From: Microbacterium sp. MPKO10
Lineage (GTDB): Bacteria; Actinomycetota; Actinomycetes; Actinomycetales; Microbacteriaceae
Assembly (NCBI RefSeq): GCF_026107415.2
Contig: NZ_JAPCHX010000002.1
Location: forward strand, 62,001 to 126,000
Direction: 5' to 3'
Length of the DNA stretch: 64,000 bases
A program made the translations under genes and the position numbers. The first letter of the stretch is position 1. Every line of letters begins with the position of its first letter. Below, piece after piece: positions 33,888-43,140 of this stretch. Under the pieces are notes generated by a model. The model made no database searches, had not been told where the DNA came from, and was given only the letters and a program-made list of their open reading frames with translations.

Positions 33888-36473
33888 TCACGTCGCGCGT
33901 CGCCGCGTGCGCGCCGTCGCGGGGGCCGACCACGGGTCTTCCGGCCAGGGATGCTTCGGGTAGCGGCCGCGCATTTCACGGCGGACGTCCTGGTACGGGC
34001 CGTTCCAGAACGAGGCGAGGTCGTCCGTCACGGCAAGGGGGCGGCGTGCGGGCGAGAGCAGATGAAACTGCACGGCGACACGGCCGTCGATGAGTCGTGG
34101 AGTATCGGCAAGCCCGAAGACCTCCTGCAGCTTCACCGCGACAACCGGACGCCCGGCGGCATCCTCGGGGTAGTCGATGCGCACGCGCGACCCGGACGGC
34201 ACGGTGAGGCGTTCGGGTGCGAGTTCGTCGAGGCGGCGAGCCTGGGGCCAGGGCAGCAGGCGGCGTAGCGCCGAAGCGACATCAACATCAGACAGGGATG
34301 CTGCGGCCGGGGAAATCGCGTTCAGGTCAGGCCCGAGCCAATCGTCGAGTCGCTCAACGAGAGCGGCGTCGGTGACATCGGGCCATGGGGCGCCGAGCTC
34401 GCGGTGCACGAGCGCAAGGCGGCGACGCAACGAGGAGGCCTCGGCCGACCACGGCAGGATGCCGATGCCCTCAGCAGTGAGATGCGAGGTGAGAGCCGCC
34501 GCGATCTCGTCCGGACGCGGAGCCACGGGCGTTGACGACACGAGGACCGCACCGACACGACGTTCGAGGCGTGCGCGGGGGCGCCCGTTCTCCACGCTGA
34601 TCTGCCGTGCGTCCATCACGTGGCCGATGCGCAGGGCATCGTCGTCGTGCAGAGCCGCGGCAAGCCGGATGACAGCCCCTGTTCCATCGGCGGCACGGCC
34701 GTCGGCGCGCTGCACATCGCACACGGCGATCCATTCGCTCCCGGTGAGTGCCGACCCCTCAGGAAGAGCGGCGCGGGTGCCACTGGCGAGAAAGTAGCTG
34801 CGAGAATCGGGCGCTGTGCGTCGGGCGATCCAGTCGGGTCTCGAGAGTGCGGCGATGAGCCCCGTGGCGTTCCGCAGATCTGTGTGGGGCCGTGGGGTGT
34901 CGGAACCGTGTGACGCCGGCATCCTCTCGACGGTTCGGGTGAGCCGTTCTGCCTCAGCACGCCACCGTGCCGTACCGCGGTGCTCGCCGCGCCGCAGCGA
35001 GCGCACGAGGGCGTCGAGGTCGGCACCGGGCTCACGCGCGTCGCCCGAGATCGCGGCGATGACCGATGCGGCTTCGCGGGGGTCGACGTGCGAGACCGCA
35101 ATGTTCTCGTCGACGACCCGACCGGTGGCGACGAGCAGCGCGCGAGCCTCTCGGGCGCCGAGCGGCACGAGGGCGATGCGTGCTCCGAGCGCCGTGGGGC
35201 GGCCGTCGTCATCGATCAGCTCGAGGGCGCTGAGCGTCGCGACTGCCTGCCGAAGCGACTCCGCAGGAGGCGAAGTGAGAAGCGGAAGCCCGCGCCCCTC
35301 CGGCGTACCCCAGGCGGCCAGCGTGAGCGCGGCATCGGTGAGGTCGGCGGCCAGGATCTCCGGGTCCGCCTCGGGGCGAAACGCGGCGAAGTCGGCCTCG
35401 CTGTAGGCACGCACCACGCGACCGGGGCCCTGCCGTGCCGCACGGCCAGCACGCTGGTCGGCGCTCGCACGCGAGCAGCTGACGGTGACGAGCCCCGACA
35501 TCCCGCGGGCCTGATCGCGGCGCGGCTCGCGCGACAGCCCGGCATCCACCACAAGCCTGACACCGGGAACCGTGAGCGAGCTCTCGGCCAGAGACGTACT
35601 CACGACGATGCGGGGCGGGTCAGTGGGATGCTGCCGCCCGGCCGTTGCGCGGTCCTGCTCACGTGGAGCCAGGCGTCCGTGCAGGGGAAGCACCTCGACA
35701 GCTGTCGCCTGTTCGCGCGAGCGCAGCCGCTGCACCAGCCCCTCGACATCGCGCGCTGTCGGTACGAAGACGAGCGCGTCGCAGCCCTCCGTGCGCTGTG
35801 CGTCGAGAGTGGTGCCGGCGAGGTGGTCGAGGAATTCCCGCGTCACCCCGCGGGTGTCAAGACGCGGCGCGCGGGGCGGACGGTATTCCACGCTCAGCGG
35901 GTGGAGTGCCGAGGGCACGTCGACGATGCGGGCATCCATGAGGTCGGCGACGGCCGCGGCATCGAGGGTGGCCGACATCGCGACGAGTGTGAGATCCGCG
36001 CGCAGGGTGCGCACTTCGGACAGGATGCCGAGCAGCAGGTCGCCGTCGAGAGAGCGCTCGTGCACTTCGTCGAGAATGACCGCGTGGACGCCGTCGAGTC
36101 CGGGGTCGTTCAGCAATCGTCGCAGGAGAACGCCGGGGGTGACGATTTCGATACGGGTCGAGTCGGAGACGCGCCGCTCACCACGCACGGTGAAGCCGAC
36201 GGGGCCGCCGAGCGAAGAGCCGTCGAGCTCGGCGATCCGGCGAGCCGCGGCGCGAACAGCGACCCGCCGTGGCTGAGTGACAATGACGCGTCCTGTGCCG
36301 CGCGTCAGATTGGCGACGAGAGGTGGCACGACTGTTGTCTTACCGGTTCCGGGCGGAGCCGTGACGACCACGGAACCCGTCTCACAGGCATCCGTGAGCG
36401 CGCGTGCCGCCTGCGTCACAACCAGCCCTGCACCGATGCGATCCACGTCGAAGTGGTGGCTGTGCGAGGTCAC
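33888..36473 (-). CDS. hrpB: ATP-dependent helicase HrpB
   Basis: The 861-residue DEAH-box RNA helicase has Walker A APPGTGKTTVV (about residues 38-48), the DEVHERSLDGDLL motif II, MSATLD motif III, a RecA-2 domain with SLAESSLTVPGVR and QRAGRAARQGPGR (motif VI), and a C-terminal HrpB-specific domain with RVRIDYPEDAAGRP. Its RNA role is unclear in bacteria. The open frame extends to an ATG at 36524, but that lies four bases from the terminator of the upstream gene, so its ribosome site would sit inside the hairpin; I prefer the GTG at 36473. Confidence 0.92.
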   Translation of the reverse strand: MTSHSHHFDVDRIGAGLVVTQAARALTDACETGSVVVTAPPGTGKTTVVPPLVANLTRGTGRVIVTQPRRVAVRAAARRIAELDGSSLGGPVGFTVRGERRVSDSTRIEIVTPGVLLRRLLNDPGLDGVHAVILDEVHERSLDGDLLLGILSEVRTLRADLTLVAMSATLDAAAVADLMDARIVDVPSALHPLSVEYRPPRAPRLDTRGVTREFLDHLAGTTLDAQRTEGCDALVFVPTARDVEGLVQRLRSREQATAVEVLPLHGRLAPREQDRATAGRQHPTDPPRIVVSTSLAESSLTVPGVRLVVDAGLSREPRRDQARGMSGLVTVSCSRASADQRAGRAARQGPGRVVRAYSEADFAAFRPEADPEILAADLTDAALTLAAWGTPEGRGLPLLTSPPAESLRQAVATLSALELIDDDGRPTALGARIALVPLGAREARALLVATGRVVDENIAVSHVDPREAASVIAAISGDAREPGADLDALVRSLRRGEHRGTARWRAEAERLTRTVERMPASHGSDTPRPHTDLRNATGLIAALSRPDWIARRTAPDSRSYFLASGTRAALPEGSALTGSEWIAVCDVQRADGRAADGTGAVIRLAAALHDDDALRIGHVMDARQISVENGRPRARLERRVGAVLVSSTPVAPRPDEIAAALTSHLTAEGIGILPWSAEASSLRRRLALVHRELGAPWPDVTDAALVERLDDWLGPDLNAISPAAASLSDVDVASALRRLLPWPQARRLDELAPERLTVPSGSRVRIDYPEDAAGRPVVAVKLQEVFGLADTPRLIDGRVAVQFHLLSPARRPLAVTDDLASFWNGPYQDVRREMRGRYPKHPWPEDPWSAPATARTRRRAT

Positions 36474-36527
36474 CTCTTCATTGTCCCGTACGGGCGCGTG
36501 GTGACACAGATCACGGTCGAGCATGAC

Positions 36528-36557
36528 GAAGGGGGCCCGCCGACGCGAGCCCCCTTC
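36528..36557 (-). terminator. Hairpin terminator of the Bax-inhibitor-1 gene
   Basis: A 9-bp stem (gaagggggc with gcccccttc) encloses a 12-nt loop, 16 bp after the stop codon of the leftward gene at 36573. Confidence 0.8.
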
Positions 36558-36572
36558 TGAACTGACGATGCG

Positions 36573-37367
36573 CTAGTCGCGTGCGATCGCGATCATGCGG
36601 AGGATCTCGAGGTACAGCCACACGACCGTCATGACGACGCCGAAGACGCCCGTCCAGCCGAACTTGCGCGGAAGGCCGTTCTCAGAGCCGCGCTTGATGA
36701 AGTCGAAGTCGAGAACGAGCGAGTACGCGGCCATGATCACGACGAGAACGCCGAGGATCAGCCCGAACGGGATGCCCATGATCTCAGCACCGCGCATACC
36801 CCACGGGTCGTCGTTCACGCCGGTCACCATGAGAATGATGTTTACGATCGAGAACGCCGCGTAACTGATCATCGCGATCATGAAGACCTTCGTCGCCTTC
36901 TTCGACGCACGCACCTTGCCGCTGGCGAACAGCGCGAACGTGACGCCGAACACGGCGACGGTTCCGATGAGCGCCTGGCTCACGATGCCCGGGTAGATGG
37001 TCTCGAAGATGCCGGAGATTCCGCCAACGAAGACGCCCTGCACTGCCGAGTAGGCGAGCACGAGCGGAGCCGACGGCTCCTTCTTGAAGATGTTGACGAG
37101 AGCGAGCACGAATCCGATGATCGCGGCCGGGATCGCGAGGGCCGGAACGAACCAGCCAATTGCCGCGCCCACGAGCAGAATGCCAAAGGCGATGACCGAC
37201 TTGCCGAGGGTGTCCTCGACCGTCATCCGGTCAGTCTGCGCCGCCGTGGCTGCGGGCTGATCGTACATCTGCTGCAACTGCTCGGCCGTCATGTTCGGCT
37301 GCTGCGTCGCGGCGCCGCCGCCGCGCTGGAATCCGGCGTTGCGGAATGCCGGGTTGTTGATGGCCAT
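36573..37367 (-). CDS. Bax inhibitor-1/YccA-family membrane protein
   Basis: The 264-residue protein has a Gln-rich cytoplasmic N-terminus (residues 1-50), then seven membrane helices. The family hallmark appears as an acidic/hydrophobic pattern in ISGIFETIYPGIVSQAL and in LVLDFDFIKRGSENGLPRKFGW, which carries the paired aspartates of the pH-sensing site. These proteins are proton- or calcium-leak channels in other bacteria. It stands alone, divergent from the glycerophosphodiesterase gene, with its own terminator. Confidence 0.92.
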   Translation of the reverse strand: MAINNPAFRNAGFQRGGGAATQQPNMTAEQLQQMYDQPAATAAQTDRMTVEDTLGKSVIAFGILLVGAAIGWFVPALAIPAAIIGFVLALVNIFKKEPSAPLVLAYSAVQGVFVGGISGIFETIYPGIVSQALIGTVAVFGVTFALFASGKVRASKKATKVFMIAMISYAAFSIVNIILMVTGVNDDPWGMRGAEIMGIPFGLILGVLVVIMAAYSLVLDFDFIKRGSENGLPRKFGWTGVFGVVMTVVWLYLEILRMIAIARD

Positions 37368-37515
37368 GAGGCGTGATCCCTACTCTCTCGTCGGGGGTTG
37401 GAATACTGTCATTAACGCTATCGGACTCGCCTATGTTCCCGCAGTGACCCCCGGGGAATCCTCAGCTTGCGGCGCCCGTGCCAGCGTGTGGGGCACACGC
37501 GGATGCTGCGGCACG

Positions 37516-37521
37516 TAGCCT
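37516..37521 (+). promoter_or_regulatory. Candidate -10 hexamer before the glycerophosphodiesterase gene
   Basis: TAGCCT ends 6 nt before the ATG at 37528; no Shine-Dalgarno sequence. Confidence 0.4.
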
Positions 37522-37527
37522 TGCCAT

Positions 37528-38532
37528 ATGTCAGCACTCGTGATCGGGCACCGCGGTGCCCCCGGCTACCGCCCCGAGCATTCGGCGTCGGGCTACCGTC
37601 TCGCGTTCGAGCTCGGTGTCGATGCCGTCGAGCCCGACGTCGTGGCGACGCGCGACGGGGTGCTCGTCGTGCGCCACGAGAATGAGATCGGTGGCACGAC
37701 CGATGTGGCGCAGCATCCGGAATTCGCTGATCGGCGCAGACGCATGATCATCGACGGCGTCGAGGTCGCAGGCTGGTTCACCGAGGACTTCACATGGGAC
37801 GAACTGCAGACGCTGCGAGTGCGCGAGAGGATTCCCGAGTTGCGGCCGGGCAGCGCTGCATACGACGGTACAGAGCGGATGCTGCGATTCACCGATCTGC
37901 TTGACCTGCTGCGTGAGCACGAGAAAGTCTCGGGCCGACGCGTGGGGCTCGTCGTCGAGGTGAAGCACGCGACGCACTTCGCCTCAATCGGGCTGCCGCT
38001 CGACGTGCTGCTCGCGCGCGAGCTCGGCACGACAGACTGGTCTTCGGGCACAGGTCTGGTCATCGAGAGCTTCGAGCCGGATCTGCTTGGGCGACTCAGA
38101 GAACGCGGTGTCGACGCGCGATATGTGTTCCTCGTGGAGAAATCTGGCGCACCCGCCGACCGCGTGGCGCGCGACGGGTCGGCAGCCCGTGCCTACGCCG
38201 ACGATCTGACGGAAGCCGGCCTCGAAGCGCTCGCAGCCACGGTCGACGGCATCAGCGTCGACAAGTCGTACCTGCTTCCCTGGACGCGCCTGGGCAGCAG
38301 CGTCGGTGACCTCGTTGCGCGGGCGCATCGGCGTGAACTCGGCGTCTTCACGTGGACGCTGCGCCCGGAGAATGCGTTTCTTGACGCGCGCCATCGTGAG
38401 CCAGGCGAGCGCCGTGCGTTCGGGGCGTGGCAACGCGAGTTCGACGAAATCCTCTCGACGCGTATCGACGGCGTGTTCGCCGATCATCCCGACCTCGCAC
38501 TCGAGAGGCGTGCTGTCAGCGGCACGGCTTAG
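37528..38532 (+). CDS. Glycerophosphodiester phosphodiesterase
   Basis: The 334-residue protein hydrolyses glycerophosphodiesters to glycerol-3-phosphate and an alcohol. It shows the GDPD core: LVIGHRGAPGYRPEHS with the catalytic His and the Glu (about residues 5-20), VEPDVVATRDGVLVVRHE with the metal-binding acidic pair and second His (about 35-53), VVEVKHATHF (about 138) and FTWTLRPEN near the end. There is no signal peptide, so it is cytoplasmic. pcrA starts 12 bp downstream. Confidence 0.93.
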   Translation: MSALVIGHRGAPGYRPEHSASGYRLAFELGVDAVEPDVVATRDGVLVVRHENEIGGTTDVAQHPEFADRRRRMIIDGVEVAGWFTEDFTWDELQTLRVRERIPELRPGSAAYDGTERMLRFTDLLDLLREHEKVSGRRVGLVVEVKHATHFASIGLPLDVLLARELGTTDWSSGTGLVIESFEPDLLGRLRERGVDARYVFLVEKSGAPADRVARDGSAARAYADDLTEAGLEALAATVDGISVDKSYLLPWTRLGSSVGDLVARAHRRELGVFTWTLRPENAFLDARHREPGERRAFGAWQREFDEILSTRIDGVFADHPDLALERRAVSGTA

Positions 38533-38544
38533 ACTTGAGGGGAC

Positions 38545-40956
38545 ATGACGGGCACCCCTACTTCTGATGCACACGGCAGCGACCAGATCACGAGCGACTC
38601 CGCGACACCGGTGATCGTTGACTGGCCGACCAGCGGCATCCCGGGTGGCGGCCAGACAGCATCCGGTCATCTTCTCGACGGTCTCAACCCGCAACAGCGC
38701 CAGGCCGTCGAATACCGCGGCAAGGCGCTGCTGATTGTCGCGGGCGCCGGCTCGGGAAAGACGCGTGTGCTCACACACCGCATCGCGGCACTCATCGAAA
38801 ACCGTGAGGCGTGGCCGAGTCAGATTCTCGCTATCACGTTCACGAACAAAGCGGCGGCCGAGATGCGTGAGCGCGTCGAGGAGCTGTTGGGTGGCCGGAC
38901 CGAGGGCATGTGGATCTCGACGTTCCACTCGGCCTGCGTGCGGATTCTGCGGCGCGAGGCCGAGAACCTCGGGCTCAGCAAGAACTTCACAATCTACGAT
39001 TCGTCAGACTCGCGCGTGCTGCTCAAGCGCATCATCAAGCGAAACGATGCCGACATGTACGGCTTCACCCCCGCGAACGCGGCGGCCAAAATCTCGAAGC
39101 TCAAGAATGAGCTGGCGGATGCTGACAGCTACGCGCGCAACGCGAATATGTCTGACCCGAACGAGGTCGCCTTCGTCGAGATCTTCCGCGACTACCAGCG
39201 CGAGCTGCTGCGTGCGAGCGCGTTCGACTTCGACGACCTCATCGCGCAGACTGTGTACCTCTTCCGGGCATTCCCGCAGGTGGCGGCGCGGTACCAGAAG
39301 AAGTTCCGGCACGTGCTCGTCGACGAGTACCAAGACACCAACCACGCGCAGTATGCGCTCATTCGCGAGTTCACGCGTGCCCCGGAGGCCGACGGATTCC
39401 TCCCGGGCACGGACGAGGGGGCGTCGCTCACCGTCGTGGGTGACTCCGACCAGTCGATCTACGCGTTCCGCGGGGCAGACATTCGCAACATCGTGGAGTT
39501 CGAGCGGGACTTCACCGGAGCCACGGTGATTCTGCTCGAGCAGAACTACCGATCGACCCAGAACATCCTCTCGGCCGCGAACGCCGTCATCGCGAACAAC
39601 TTCGATCGCAAAGACAAGAAGCTGTGGACCGACATCGGCGACGGCGAGAAGATCATCGGCTTCACCGGTTACTCCGGTCACGACGAGGCCCAGTTCGTGG
39701 CAGACGAGATCGAGAAGCTGCACTCAGACGGCGTCGCGTACGGCGACATCGCGGTCTTCTACCGCACGAACGCGCAGACGCGTGCTCTGGAAGAAATCTT
39801 CGTGCGCTCGGCGCTGCCGTACAAGATCATGGGCGGCACGAAGTTCTACGAGCGCGCCGAGATCAAAGACGCCTTCGCCTACCTCACCGCCGTGATGAAC
39901 CCCGCTGACGAACTGGCTGTGCGACGCATCATCAACACGCCGAAGCGCGGTATCGGACCGGCCACCGTGACGCAGCTCGCGAGCTTCGCCGAGAATGCCG
40001 AGACCACGCTGAGGGACGCCCTGCGCGAAGCATCCACTCTGGGCTTTGGCCCCAAGGTGACGCGCGCCATCAGCGACGTGTCTGCTGTGCTCGACGAAGC
40101 GTCAGCGCTCGCCGACCAGGGGAAGGTGAGCGAAGTACTCACCACGCTGATGCAAAAGAGCGGGCTGATCGATTCTCTGCGGATGAGCCGCGACCCGCAA
40201 GACGAAGCGCGAGCCGAGAACATTGACGAACTCGTTGCCGTGACGAAAGAGTTCGAGCGCAACAATCCAGACGGCACGCTCATTGATTTTCTGACCGAAG
40301 TTTCGCTCGTGGCAGCGGCTGACGATCTCGACGATGCCAGCGGCACCGTCTCGCTCATGACGCTGCACACGGCGAAGGGGCTCGAGTACGACACCGTGTT
40401 CTTGACCGGCGTCGAAGAAGACCTGCTGCCGCATCGCATGTCGGCGAACGAACCGGGCGGACCCTCTGAGGAGCGGCGCCTGTTCTACGTCGGCATCACG
40501 CGTGCCCGCAAGCGTCTATTCCTGTCGCTGGCGATGACGCGTGCGCAGTACGGGGAGACTGCTGTGGCGATGCCGAGCCGCTACCTGCAGGAGATCCCGG
40601 CTGAACTCATCGAGTGGCGGCAGTCGCCCGGTTCTGTCAACTCGCGTGGCGGTACGCAGTCGCGGGCGCTCAACGCGCGTCGTTGGGGTGCAGGGTCCGC
40701 GGGCGGATCAGGGACGGATGCTCGAGCGCTCCCTCGCGCCGAGAAGAAGGAGTGGCCGAACAAGGTCACGAACATGGTGCGCGACAACGGTGACCTGGAA
40801 CTCGTGGCGGGTGACCGCATCCGGCATTCCGACTTCGGCGAAGGCCGCGTGCAGAACGTGACGGGTGCGGGCACGAAGCGCGTCGCCCATGTGCAGTTCG
40901 ACACGGCGGGTGCGAAGAAGCTGCTGATCAAGATCGCTCCGATCGAAAAGCTCTGA
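38545..40956 (+). CDS. pcrA: ATP-dependent DNA helicase PcrA/UvrD
   Basis: The 803-residue SF1A helicase unwinds DNA 3' to 5' in repair and replication. It has LNPQQRQAVEY (Q motif), Walker A VAGAGSGKTRVL (about residues 66-77), AITFTNKAAAEMRERV, the DEYQDTN motif II (about 256), VGDSDQSIYAFRGAD, TLHTAKGLEYDTVFL and VGITRARKRLFLS motif VI. The C-terminus has a Tudor-like fold with HSDFGEGRVQNVTG, which binds RNA polymerase in PcrA. A -10-like TAGACT and GAGGGG precede the ATG. The N-terminal 45 residues are acidic and probably disordered. Confidence 0.95.
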   Translation: MTGTPTSDAHGSDQITSDSATPVIVDWPTSGIPGGGQTASGHLLDGLNPQQRQAVEYRGKALLIVAGAGSGKTRVLTHRIAALIENREAWPSQILAITFTNKAAAEMRERVEELLGGRTEGMWISTFHSACVRILRREAENLGLSKNFTIYDSSDSRVLLKRIIKRNDADMYGFTPANAAAKISKLKNELADADSYARNANMSDPNEVAFVEIFRDYQRELLRASAFDFDDLIAQTVYLFRAFPQVAARYQKKFRHVLVDEYQDTNHAQYALIREFTRAPEADGFLPGTDEGASLTVVGDSDQSIYAFRGADIRNIVEFERDFTGATVILLEQNYRSTQNILSAANAVIANNFDRKDKKLWTDIGDGEKIIGFTGYSGHDEAQFVADEIEKLHSDGVAYGDIAVFYRTNAQTRALEEIFVRSALPYKIMGGTKFYERAEIKDAFAYLTAVMNPADELAVRRIINTPKRGIGPATVTQLASFAENAETTLRDALREASTLGFGPKVTRAISDVSAVLDEASALADQGKVSEVLTTLMQKSGLIDSLRMSRDPQDEARAENIDELVAVTKEFERNNPDGTLIDFLTEVSLVAAADDLDDASGTVSLMTLHTAKGLEYDTVFLTGVEEDLLPHRMSANEPGGPSEERRLFYVGITRARKRLFLSLAMTRAQYGETAVAMPSRYLQEIPAELIEWRQSPGSVNSRGGTQSRALNARRWGAGSAGGSGTDARALPRAEKKEWPNKVTNMVRDNGDLELVAGDRIRHSDFGEGRVQNVTGAGTKRVAHVQFDTAGAKKLLIKIAPIEKL

Positions 40957-41268
40957 CGTGTCGCCGGACGCGGAGGCACCGGATGCTGGGATGCTGGCTA
41001 TCGCGCTGATCCTCGCGCCTTCGTGATGGTGCATCTGTCGTCTTTGACAGCACTCATTCTAGAACTAGCATTCGATGATTGCCTCAAAGCGGCACGCGAG
41101 TCAGCGGTCGGAACGGCTATGGTGTTCGTGGCGCGTCTCGTGCATGTCGGACCCGAGTCTTCGCGTGCCTGAATCTGGCCTCCGCATTGTCTGACTGCGG
41201 CCGGCCACCCGACTGCCTGATTGCCTGATTCGTCGGGTGTGTCCGGCATGCCACTCAGGTGGGAATTC

Positions 41269-41296
41269 GCGGGATCCGGCCCGCGCCGGATCCCGC
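41269..41296. terminator. Perfect 12-bp hairpin upstream of the DUF222 gene
   Basis: gcgggatccggc and gccggatcccgc are separated by the loop ccgc. It lies about 310 bp after pcrA and could end readthrough before the DUF222 promoter. Confidence 0.55.
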
Positions 41297-41338
41297 CCCT
41301 GTATGGCAGAAAAATACGCATGAATTGCGAAAAAATAC

Positions 41339-41354
41339 TAGAACAAAACTTCGA
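41339..41354 (+). promoter_or_regulatory. SOS-box-like site before the DUF222/HNH gene
   Basis: TAGAAC-AAAA-CTTCGA matches the actinobacterial LexA box TCGAAC-N4-GTTCGA at 10 of 12 fixed positions. It sits where a -35 element would lie, 17 bp before TACACT (41362-41367), which ends 6 nt before the start codon. Confidence 0.5.
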
Positions 41355-41373
41355 TACTTGTTACACTTGAGTC

Positions 41374-43140
41374 ATGTTTGACGAGAGCTCGTGTGAGGGT
41401 CGAAAGGGGCCGATCCCGATGGGCGATGAAGGCCAGGGCGAGGTTGCTCTGCGGCCGTTTTTCACGCTTCACGATTACCTGTATCTCGAAGATGAGATGC
41501 ATGCCCCGATTGAGGAGTCGAACGATGCTGCCGTTCTGGCGATGGAAGATCTGGAACGAGAGTATGACCGGTTGCTGGCGCAGCAGGCAGTAGTGGCAGA
41601 GAAGATCGAGGCAGGGCGTATCGCCTTCCGGAACCAGCGGGACATGATTGTCGTCGACAGTGGCAGCCCGAGGTTTGACGGCGATGAGGCTCTGCGCCGG
41701 GCATATTCATCCGAGGTGGCAACACGTCTTCACGTTTCTGACCGCTCGGCGACGAATCTGATCGAGGAGTCGAAGACGGTCCTCAATGATCTTCCCGAAC
41801 TCGCAGATGCGTGGCGTTTGGGGTGGGTATCGCAGCAGCACGTGCGCAGCGCTGTGCGCCAAGCCTGGGAGCTGCCCGCGGAAGCGCGGGCGGGATTCGA
41901 CGCGGCGGTCGTCGCGCGGGCGCGGACGCAGACACCGTCTCGGTTTCAGTCAACAGCGCGCAAGACGCGTGAAAAGCTGCATCCGGAGTCGATCGAGACA
42001 CGGAAGAAGAACGCTTTCGCGGAGCGTCAGGTCGAGGTTTTCGAGGCTGCGGACGGGATGGCCGGCGTGACCCTCCATCACTCGGCCGAGATCGTTCTCT
42101 CGATCGAGGATCAGGTGCGCGCCCTGGCGAAACGACGCAAGAACGAGACCTCAGGCGAGAACCGTACCCTGACACAGCTCGGTGCCGACATCGTCGCGGA
42201 GGCACTGATGTCGCAGCTCGGCATGGAGACCCTCCGTATCGGTGCCTTCGGGCAAGACCTGGCAGTCGATCCGGGCACCGGAGACGGCAGCTCCAGCACC
42301 ACTGGCAGCTCCAGCGATACTCGCCGTTCCAGTGCCAAAGGTCTCGGTTCCGCCGGTGTACCGGAGGCTTATCGTGAGTCTGAAGCTGAAGCTGAAGCTG
42401 AAGCTGAAGCTGAAGCAGCTGTGGCGTCCGACGCTGAGCCCGCGGCCGACATCAGCCGGTCAGCGACCCCGGCCGAACAACCCGCAGACCCGACGACGAT
42501 GTGCACGACAGACCCGTCAACGAATGGCGCGTCGTCGAACGACGTCTCAGGAGAGGGCACCTCCGCGGGGGTTGCCGCAGGCACAGCCGATACGGTGGGC
42601 TTCACCTCGCGTGGCGATGGGCAGCAGGATGCTGGCCTGACGGCAGCTCAGTTGGCGGCACTGCGCCCCGGCGTGGTGATCACGGTTCCCGCCGCGACAC
42701 TGCTCGGTCAGAGCGATGAGCCGGCCAAACTGAACGGGTACGGTCCCTTGGACTGGGAGTCCGCATCCGAGTTGATGCTGCGAGCCTCCAGCTTCCATCG
42801 GGTTCTCACCAGCCCCGTGGACGGGTCAACTGTCGCGATCGATCCGAACAAATACCGGTTGAGCGAACAAGTGAAACGCCTGATCCGCACACGTGATGTC
42901 ACCTGCGGGTTTCCCGGTTGCGATGTTCCCGCCCACCGTTGCGATATCGACCACATCGTCGCCTGGGAAGACGGGGGACGAAGCACTCTCGACAACCTCA
43001 TTCCGCTCTGCCGTCGACATCATTCGGTGAAGCACTCCACGCGATGGCGATCCGAATCTCGGCCTGACGGCAGCATCCTCTGGACCTCACCCACCGGTGC
43101 GACGTACTCGGTCACACGCGGCGAGGTTCGCGAGGAATAG
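41374..43140 (+). CDS. DUF222/HNH endonuclease domain protein (13E12-repeat family)
   Basis: The 588-residue protein has a long helical DUF222 domain (about residues 40-310), a low-complexity acidic linker (about 330-410) containing five tandem Glu-Ala units, and a C-terminal HNH nuclease domain with CGFPGC, CDIDHIVAWEDGG and NLIPLCRRHHSVKH, so the zinc cysteines and the HNH catalytic histidine are present. Such genes are abundant in actinobacterial genomes and are often repeated; their biological role is not settled. The start follows a -10-like TACACT with no ribosome site. It stands alone between two repeat-bearing gaps. Confidence 0.9.
   Translation: MFDESSCEGRKGPIPMGDEGQGEVALRPFFTLHDYLYLEDEMHAPIEESNDAAVLAMEDLEREYDRLLAQQAVVAEKIEAGRIAFRNQRDMIVVDSGSPRFDGDEALRRAYSSEVATRLHVSDRSATNLIEESKTVLNDLPELADAWRLGWVSQQHVRSAVRQAWELPAEARAGFDAAVVARARTQTPSRFQSTARKTREKLHPESIETRKKNAFAERQVEVFEAADGMAGVTLHHSAEIVLSIEDQVRALAKRRKNETSGENRTLTQLGADIVAEALMSQLGMETLRIGAFGQDLAVDPGTGDGSSSTTGSSSDTRRSSAKGLGSAGVPEAYRESEAEAEAEAEAEAAVASDAEPAADISRSATPAEQPADPTTMCTTDPSTNGASSNDVSGEGTSAGVAAGTADTVGFTSRGDGQQDAGLTAAQLAALRPGVVITVPAATLLGQSDEPAKLNGYGPLDWESASELMLRASSFHRVLTSPVDGSTVAIDPNKYRLSEQVKRLIRTRDVTCGFPGCDVPAHRCDIDHIVAWEDGGRSTLDNLIPLCRRHHSVKHSTRWRSESRPDGSILWTSPTGATYSVTRGEVREE
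42382..42417 (+). repeat. Hexanucleotide repeat (gaagct) in the DUF222 linker
   Basis: Five exact gaagct units followed by gaagca code for repeated Glu-Ala. Gain or loss of units would change the linker length without a frameshift. Confidence 0.9.

Larger units (their letters stand above)
40957..41373. other. 417-bp gap between pcrA and the DUF222/HNH gene
   Basis: No credible gene is visible. It holds short direct repeats (ggatgctg twice near 40980; gactgcctgattgcctgatt near 41210), a perfect 12-bp hairpin at 41269-41296, and an AT-rich promoter region with an SOS-box-like site at 41339-41354. It marks the start of the accessory stretch. Confidence 0.6.

Noticed and set aside
34980-36560. 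526-residue open frame on the plus strand
   Set aside because: It is antisense to hrpB and has no recognisable domain.
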